In this document: piece by piece, positions 58,428 to 64,000 of the stretch | How positions within the stretch are numbered: the stretch's first letter is position 1 | Layout: each line of letters opens with the position of its first letter | From: Acinetobacter sp. B51(2017) | GTDB taxonomy: Bacteria > Pseudomonadota > Gammaproteobacteria > Pseudomonadales > Moraxellaceae | Reading direction: 5' to 3' | Assembly (NCBI RefSeq): GCF_003711395.1 | Contig: NZ_PJRJ01000015.1 | Coordinates: 1 to 64,000, forward strand | Length of the DNA stretch: 64,000 nt | Program-made: the position numbers and the translations under genes | Notes under the pieces: model-generated | Database searches by the model: none | Told to the model about the DNA's origin: nothing | Seen by the model: only the letters and a program-made list of their open reading frames with translations

Positions 58428-59531
58428 GTGAAACTCTACCAATCTTTATTTCTACTCACTTTCGGTGTAGCCGTAACGGGTTGCGCAGTTACCTCCGGTC
58501 TGCAAACGTATGATTTACCAAAGGAAGGCGTATACCAAACTGAACTTGGTTCTCAGATAAATGTGGTCAAAATCACCCCTGAATCATTAACTGCAGTGCA
58601 GCCTGCACAGATCAATATTCGCCAAGATTACGCACATTTATTTAATCATACTCATAAAAATTATCGCCTGAGTAGCGGTGATATCCTATCAATTTACTTA
58701 TGGGCTTACCCCGAAATTACCCCGCCTGTGACATCGGTCTCTTCAGATCAATCTGTACAAGCAAATGGTTACCAAATTGATTCACAAGGTTATATTCAAT
58801 TTCCAATTATTGGACGCTATAAAGCTGCGGGTAAAAGTATTCAGCAGGTTAACCAAGAATTACGCAGTCAATTAGCCCGTTATTTAAAAACCCCTGATGT
58901 AATTGCTCGGGTCTTATCTTATGAAGGACAACGTTACTCTGTACAAGGTAACGTCATGAAAGGCGGTCAGTTTTATTTAAATGACCAACCGACCAGCGTT
59001 TATACTGCATTAGGTTTAGCGGGTGGTGTAAATACTCAGCTTGGAGATAACACTTCAATTACCTTAGTCCGTCAGGGTCAAAGTTATCACTTAAATAGTA
59101 TTGAGCTAGAACGCGCTGGTTTATCTCTGCATAAACTGCTGATTCAACCTAATGACACCTTGTATGTTAATTCACGCGAAAACCAAAAAGTTTATGTGAT
59201 GGGTGAGGCTGGTAAAAATCAGTCTCTCGCCATGCGTGATCAAGGCATGAGCTTAGGTGACGTGTTAGGTGAAAGCCAAGGGTTGAATCCACTGTCTGGC
59301 AGCCGTAGTAAGATTTACGTGGTGCGTAGCCATCCTAGTGACGGCAGCACTGAGGTTTATCATATTGATTTAACAAGCATTGGTGATTTTGGTTTGGCCA
59401 ATCAGTTTAAAATGCGTGCCAATGATATTGTCTATATTGATGTATCAGGTTTAGCACGTTGGCAGCGTGTTGTGAACCAAATTATTCCATTCTCAAACGC
59501 CTTATATAATCTTGATCGTTTAGGCCAGTAA
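58428..59531 (+). CDS. wza: Capsule export outer-membrane lipoprotein Wza
   Basis: 367 aa starting at GTG (58428), with AGGA upstream; the frame continues seven codons earlier but would spoil the signal. Lipobox TGC with lipidated Cys19. Polysaccharide export (Poly_export) and SLBB domains follow (SSGDILSIYLWAYPE, GYIQFPIIGRYKAAG, YVMGEA). The C-terminus ends with the amphipathic helix that forms the outer-membrane barrel. Confidence 0.93.
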   Translation: MKLYQSLFLLTFGVAVTGCAVTSGLQTYDLPKEGVYQTELGSQINVVKITPESLTAVQPAQINIRQDYAHLFNHTHKNYRLSSGDILSIYLWAYPEITPPVTSVSSDQSVQANGYQIDSQGYIQFPIIGRYKAAGKSIQQVNQELRSQLARYLKTPDVIARVLSYEGQRYSVQGNVMKGGQFYLNDQPTSVYTALGLAGGVNTQLGDNTSITLVRQGQSYHLNSIELERAGLSLHKLLIQPNDTLYVNSRENQKVYVMGEAGKNQSLAMRDQGMSLGDVLGESQGLNPLSGSRSKIYVVRSHPSDGSTEVYHIDLTSIGDFGLANQFKMRANDIVYIDVSGLARWQRVVNQIIPFSNALYNLDRLGQ

Positions 59532-59959
59532 TGAACTTTCAACATATTTTAGTGGTTTGCGTGGGTAATATCTGTCGTAGCCCCATGGCTGAATATTTAC
59601 TCAAACAAGAGTTTCCAACACTCCAGATTCATTCTGCGGGTATTCAAGGTTTAAGCGGTCATCCTGCCGATGACAAAGCTTTGCTGTGTATGCAACGCTT
59701 AAATATTGATATGCAAGGCCATATTGCCAAAAAATTAACTGGCGACATGCTCAAACAAGCGGATCTTGTTTTAGTGATGAGTCAAAATCAACAAAAACAT
59801 ATTGAGCATACGTGGCCTTTTGCTAAGGGCAAAACCTTTCGTTTGGGGCACTGGCAACAATGTGATGTTGCCGATCCATATCAACATGACCAAGCCATGT
59901 TTGATCAAACCTGTCAGCTAATACAACGTTGTATTGCTGATTGGAAAAACTATATTTAA
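59531..59959 (+). CDS. wzb: Low-molecular-weight protein tyrosine phosphatase Wzb
   Basis: 142 aa. Catalytic P-loop CVGNICR (Cys10 to Arg16), followed by SPMAE; the general acid Asp is in DPYQHD. It dephosphorylates the Wzc tyrosine tail. Starts one base inside the wza stop. Confidence 0.95.
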   Translation: MNFQHILVVCVGNICRSPMAEYLLKQEFPTLQIHSAGIQGLSGHPADDKALLCMQRLNIDMQGHIAKKLTGDMLKQADLVLVMSQNQQKHIEHTWPFAKGKTFRLGHWQQCDVADPYQHDQAMFDQTCQLIQRCIADWKNYI

Positions 59960-59978
59960 CTTTTGATAATTTACGATT

Positions 59979-62168
59979 ATGAGCCAAAGCGACAAAACGG
60001 AAGATACGATTGATTTAAAAGAGCTATTCTTTTCTTTAATAGCCCAGTGGAAATTAATCGCCCTATGCACGATCTTAAGTTTAGTATGTGCCCTACTATA
60101 TTTACGTACTACACCTGATACTTACGCGGTCAATGCCTTAGTTCAAGTTGAAGAAAGTAAAGGGGCTTCAGCGGCTTTATTGGGTGATCTGTCCGATATG
60201 GTCGATCAAAAGCAGCCAGCACAAGCTGAAATCGAAATCTTAAAATCGCGTTTAGTATTAGGCTCTGTGATTCAAGATCTAAATCTCGATTTAAATATCC
60301 AAGGTTTACAAAATGGCTTTATTGATCGCTTAACTAAAGAACATCTGTATAAAACTGAACATTATAAAGATACAGTTATCTTTCGGGATAATGAGCAAAG
60401 TTTTAATGTGCGCCAATTCAATGTTCCAGCACATTTTGTCGACCAGAACTTAATTTTAAATATTGATGGTCAAAATTTTAGTTTAAGTGATGTTAAAACC
60501 CAGCAAATTTTAATTAACGGTAAGCTGAATCAAAATAATCAAATTAGCTCTGAATATGGCTTATGGAATATTGCCATTTATAGCCAAGATCAAATTAATG
60601 ATAGTTATCAGATTAGAAAACTGTCTTTACCTGCTGCTATGGATCGCTTAACAGCCAATTATTCTGTGGCTGAAAAAGGTAAACTGACGGGTATTTTAGG
60701 CTTAAATTATCAAGGTCAAGATAAAGCACAAATCACCCGTATTTTAAACGAGATTTTGGCCGCCTATAGCAAGCAAAATATTGAACGTCGTTCGGCAGAA
60801 ACTGCACAAACCTTAAGTTTCTTAGATGAGCAGTTACCAGAATTAAAAGATAAACTCGACAGCGCTGAACGTGCCTTTAACAGTTTCCGTGAGCAATCAA
60901 ATACAGTAGATGTCACCAAAGAGTCTGAGCTGTATTTAAGTCAAAGCATAACTTTAGAGCAACAAAAAGCACAGCTGCAACAACGTCAAGCTGAGCTATC
61001 TGCTAAATACACCAATGAACATCCAGCTATGCAAGAAATTAATGCACAGCTCGGTGTTGTAACGCAACGCATCAGTGATTTAGAAGCAACGCTTAAACAA
61101 CTGCCAGATTTACAACGTCGTTATTTACAATTATATCGTGAAGTTGAAGTGAGCCAACAGCTTTATACAGGACTGTTAAACTCATACCAACAATTACGTA
61201 TTGCTAAGGCAGGTGAGATTGGTAATGTGCGTATTATTGACCAAGCGGTCGCACCAATTAAACCAATTGCACCAAAGAAACTGCAAATCTTAATCTTAAG
61301 CTTATTCTTAGGTGCTTTCTTAGGGACTTTACTCGCGCTATTACGCAATATGTTACGTTCTGGGGTTAAAAATTCAGATCAAATTGAAACTGAGTTGGAT
61401 TTACCTGTCTATGCAACAGTGCCACGTTCTAGCATTCAAGAAGGTCACTTTAAGTTACTTAAGAAAAAGAAATTCTTACCTATTTTAGCCATTAAAAATA
61501 GTGATGACTTAGCGGTTGAAAGCTTACGTAGTATGCGTACTGCAATTCACTTTGCCTTAGGCAACGCCAAAAATAATATTATTATGGTGTCAGGTCCAGC
61601 ACCTGAAGTGGGTAAATCATTTATTTCGGTCAACCTAGCGACTATCTTGGCACAAAGTGGTAAATGTGTCTTGTTAATTGATGGTGATATGCGCCGTGGT
61701 TATTTACACCAATACTTTAAAGATTCAAATAACGATATTGGCTTATCAAACTATTTAAATGGACAGGTTGTAGAAACTGAAAAATTGATTCAAAAATCAG
61801 AAGTTGTGAATCTTGATTTTGTAGCACGCGGTAAGAGCCCAACTAATCCTTCTGAGTTATTAGGTTCAGAACAATTTGTACGCTTGATGGAAGAGCTTTC
61901 TTCACAATATGATCATGTCATCATTGATACACCACCTGTACTGGCAGTGACGGATAGTTTGATCATTTCACAATATACTGGTGTTAATTTAGTGATCGCA
62001 CGCTATGCCAAGACACAAATGAAAGAGCTTGAATTAACTGTCAATCGCTTTGAACAAATGGGCGTGAAAGTCAACGGTATTCTGTTAAATGATGTACAAC
62101 GTGAAGTTGGCTCAAGTTATGGCTATAACTATGCTTATAGCTATACCTCTAAAAAAGATGATGATTAA
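59979..62168 (+). CDS. wzc: Capsule tyrosine autokinase Wzc
   Basis: 729 aa. Wzz-like membrane domain with two helices (about 30-48 and 431-452) flanking a large periplasmic coiled coil. The cytoplasmic BY-kinase has Walker A GPAPEVGKS (near 540), Walker A' LLIDGDMRRG and Walker B HVIIDTPPVL. The C-terminus is a tyrosine cluster (SSYGYNYAYSY) that is phosphorylated and cycled by Wzb. It sets polymer length and export with Wza. Terminator follows. Confidence 0.95.
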   Translation: MSQSDKTEDTIDLKELFFSLIAQWKLIALCTILSLVCALLYLRTTPDTYAVNALVQVEESKGASAALLGDLSDMVDQKQPAQAEIEILKSRLVLGSVIQDLNLDLNIQGLQNGFIDRLTKEHLYKTEHYKDTVIFRDNEQSFNVRQFNVPAHFVDQNLILNIDGQNFSLSDVKTQQILINGKLNQNNQISSEYGLWNIAIYSQDQINDSYQIRKLSLPAAMDRLTANYSVAEKGKLTGILGLNYQGQDKAQITRILNEILAAYSKQNIERRSAETAQTLSFLDEQLPELKDKLDSAERAFNSFREQSNTVDVTKESELYLSQSITLEQQKAQLQQRQAELSAKYTNEHPAMQEINAQLGVVTQRISDLEATLKQLPDLQRRYLQLYREVEVSQQLYTGLLNSYQQLRIAKAGEIGNVRIIDQAVAPIKPIAPKKLQILILSLFLGAFLGTLLALLRNMLRSGVKNSDQIETELDLPVYATVPRSSIQEGHFKLLKKKKFLPILAIKNSDDLAVESLRSMRTAIHFALGNAKNNIIMVSGPAPEVGKSFISVNLATILAQSGKCVLLIDGDMRRGYLHQYFKDSNNDIGLSNYLNGQVVETEKLIQKSEVVNLDFVARGKSPTNPSELLGSEQFVRLMEELSSQYDHVIIDTPPVLAVTDSLIISQYTGVNLVIARYAKTQMKELELTVNRFEQMGVKVNGILLNDVQREVGSSYGYNYAYSYTSKKDDD

Positions 62169-62179
62169 ACTTGCTGCAT

Positions 62180-62207
62180 AAAAAAACCCGCATTTTGCGG
62201 GTTTTTT
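62180..62207. terminator. Bidirectional terminator (wzc / dapB)
   Basis: CCCGC-ATTTT-GCGGG with A- and T-runs on either side, between convergent genes. Confidence 0.9.
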
Positions 62208-62218
62208 ATGCTTAAGAT

Positions 62219-63040
62219 TTAGATATTAATCTCGTTAAAACCGAGCACATCTTTCATATCGTATTTTTTAGCTTCACGACCGACCACCCAAGCCGCAGCA
62301 CGTACTGCACCTGAAGCAAAGTTCATACGATTCGTGGCTTTATGGGTAATTTCTACACGTTCACCATCTGCAATAAACATTGCAGTATGTTCACCTACAA
62401 TGTCGCCACCACGAATGGTTTGGAAGCCAATGCTTTGGCGTTCACGCGGGCCTGTATGCCCTTCACGATGGTAAACTGCATCTTGCTTTAAATCACGACC
62501 TAAAGTGCCTGCAATCGCCTCACCCCACATTAATGCCGTACCTGATGGTGCATCTACTTTATGGCGATGATGTGCTTCAATTACTTCAATATCCACTGTA
62601 TCGCCAAACACTTTAGAAGCCAGTTCTAACAGTTTAATAGACACATTGACACCGACTGAATAGTTGGCTGCATAAACCACTGGCGTATGTTGAGCGGACT
62701 CCTCTAAATAGGCTTTTTGCTCATCATTCATACCTGTAGTACCAATAACAATTGCTACACCATGTTCACGGCAAATTTTTAAATGCTGAACTGTGGCAGC
62801 AGGCGCGGTAAAGTCAATCACCACATCACAGTCTTTTACAACATCAGCTAAATTGCCAACAACCTTTACGCCAAGCGTGCCTACGCCTGCAAGTTCACCG
62901 GCATCTGTACCAAGTAAACTACTTTCAGGACGTTCCACCGCAGCAGCCAATTGGTAGCCTGCTTCTTGCACAGCTTGAATTAAAATACGGCCCATACGAC
63001 CGCCGGCACCCAAGATCCCAATACGTGGAGTTGCTGACAT
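62219..63040 (-). CDS. dapB: 4-hydroxy-tetrahydrodipicolinate reductase
   Basis: 273 aa from the ATG at 63040, with AGGA upstream. Lysine/diaminopimelate pathway enzyme. NAD(P) motif GAGGRMGR and the signature [15 protein letters not shown] with the catalytic His/Lys. It lies next to dnaJ in the same direction, but dnaJ has its own terminator between them. Confidence 0.97.
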   Translation of the reverse strand: MSATPRIGILGAGGRMGRILIQAVQEAGYQLAAAVERPESSLLGTDAGELAGVGTLGVKVVGNLADVVKDCDVVIDFTAPAATVQHLKICREHGVAIVIGTTGMNDEQKAYLEESAQHTPVVYAANYSVGVNVSIKLLELASKVFGDTVDIEVIEAHHRHKVDAPSGTALMWGEAIAGTLGRDLKQDAVYHREGHTGPRERQSIGFQTIRGGDIVGEHTAMFIADGERVEITHKATNRMNFASGAVRAAAWVVGREAKKYDMKDVLGFNEINI

Positions 63041-63127
63041 CACATTTTCCTAATGTTGCGTTTTAATGCGCTTTACTATAGCAAAACTCTTGCCCAAAAC
63101 TCATAAAAATTAGGCAATTTTTCGCAT

Positions 63128-63154
63128 AAAAAAAGGCATCCGAAGATGCCTTTT
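63128..63154 (-). terminator. Terminator of dnaJ
   Basis: On the minus strand GGCATC-TTCG-GATGCC followed by T7, with a stable UUCG tetraloop. Confidence 0.92.
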
Positions 63155-63165
63155 GCTACAACTTT

Positions 63166-64000
63166 TTAGTCAAATAAGCGGTCAAAGAATGATTTTTTCT
63201 TTGGTGATGATTTACTGCCTTCTTCACCTTCAAAGCTGGCTTGTAACTCTTTGAGTAACTCACGTTGACGTGAAGTTAAGTTAACTGGCGTTTCCACCAC
63301 AATACGACACAGTAAATCACCTTGCATATTATGACGCACTGGTTTTACACCCTTGCCACGTAAGCGGAATAATTTACCCGTTTGCGTACCTTCAGGCACT
63401 TTTAAGCTCACGCGACCATCAAGGGTTGGGATTTCAATTTCTTTACCAAGTGCTGCATCAGCAATTGAAACCGGCACATCCATATACAGGTCAGCGCCAT
63501 CACGTTGGAAGATTTCATGCTCACGCACTTGTACTTCTACATATAGATCACCTGATTGACCATCACGGATGGCTTCACCTTTACCGCTTAAACGTACGCG
63601 ATCACCGTTATCTACACCAGCAGGAATCGTCACTTCTAAGGTTTGCTGACGATCTGCAACACCTGAACCATGACACGATTTACATGGGTTTTTAATGATC
63701 TTACCTTGACCACGACAAGTGCTACAAGTTTGCTGTACCGCAAAGAAACCTTGCTGCATACGCACTTGACCCGAACCATGACAGGTCTTACAAGTTTCAA
63801 CATCATTTGGTGTTTGTGAGCCTTTACCGCCACATGGTTCACATGGTGCAGGTGCGGTAAAAGTAATGGTTTTCTTGACGCCCTTCACCGCTTCTTCAAG
63901 GGTGAGTTCCATCACATAGCGTAAGTCTGAGCCACGGCGTTGACGTTGTTGCTGACGACTACCGCCGCCGCCAAACGCGCCACCAAAAATATCGCCAAAC
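63166..64000 (-). CDS. dnaJ: Chaperone DnaJ (3' part, cut by the window edge)
   Basis: The frame is open to the right end of the window ([13 protein letters not shown]...), so the N-terminal J domain lies outside. Visible: the end of the Gly/Phe-rich linker, [15 protein letters not shown], a zinc-binding region with four CxxCxGxG repeats ([32 protein letters not shown]) and the C-terminal substrate domain. Hsp70 co-chaperone. An internal ATG near 63915 is not the real start. Confidence 0.96.
   Translation of the reverse strand, partial: FGDIFGGAFGGGGSRQQQRQRRGSDLRYVMELTLEEAVKGVKKTITFTAPAPCEPCGGKGSQTPNDVETCKTCHGSGQVRMQQGFFAVQQTCSTCRGQGKIIKNPCKSCHGSGVADRQQTLEVTIPAGVDNGDRVRLSGKGEAIRDGQSGDLYVEVQVREHEIFQRDGADLYMDVPVSIADAALGKEIEIPTLDGRVSLKVPEGTQTGKLFRLRGKGVKPVRHNMQGDLLCRIVVETPVNLTSRQRELLKELQASFEGEEGSKSSPKKKSFFDRLFD

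Overview
This window is chromosomal DNA of a gamma-proteobacterium, almost certainly Acinetobacter. The evidence is the AT-rich base composition, the block def / LysM gene / dprA / tsaC, the complete atpIBEFHAGDC operon, the zur-znuCB / znuA divergon, and a wza-wzb-wzc capsule export operon divergent from a gna-led K locus. I do not commit to a species.

Layout. 1-450 is AT-rich, with no convincing gene. 451-2968 (-) is a copper-type TonB receptor with a DUF2946 partner. 3032-6618 holds def (-) and then LysM gene, dprA and tsaC (+); dprA is split by an in-frame TAA. 6636-6791 (-) is a candidate small RNA. 6988-12719 is a mixed set: an EamA exporter with the decayed end of a paralogue, glutathione peroxidase, an RcnB-like protein, a lipoprotein, a pirin, a small P-loop kinase and a hexapeptide acetyltransferase. 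12772-19946 (-) is the F1Fo ATP synthase operon, with a promoter at 20012-20040. 20119-23157 is the zinc-uptake divergon around a palindromic Zur operator.

23242-23450 is the most interesting element: a GacA-type upstream box followed by a short RNA with five CAGGA motifs, three of them in hairpin loops, ending in a terminator. This is the design of a CsrA/RsmA-sequestering RNA (RsmX/Y/Z, CsrB type). 23447-37603 is ordinary metabolism and transport (LysE exporters, DyP peroxidase, malic enzyme, argS, SPOR protein, GST, pirin, guaA, BOF protein, DedA, BolA) with one AT-rich HNH nuclease gene. 37787-38101 is a tandem array of three identical tRNA-Gly(GCC) genes. 38545-45274 (+) is ribB-ribH-nusB-thiL-pgpA and glmU-glmS.

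45319-62168 is a capsule (K) locus. glmS and glmU, immediately beside it, supply UDP-GlcNAc. TviB/TviC-type enzymes should make UDP-GalNAcA. The 4,6-dehydratase, aminotransferase and acetyltransferase should make a UDP-QuiNAc4NAc-type (bacillosamine-like) sugar, which the PglC-like transferase loads on undecaprenyl phosphate. One GT4 enzyme extends it, Wzx flips it, Wzy polymerises it, and Wza-Wzb-Wzc export it. A PaaK/CapK-like adenylate-forming enzyme in the middle has no obvious role. dapB and the 3' part of dnaJ (-) close the window. Regulatory calls and RNA genes were made by eye from motifs and pairing; nothing was searched against a database.
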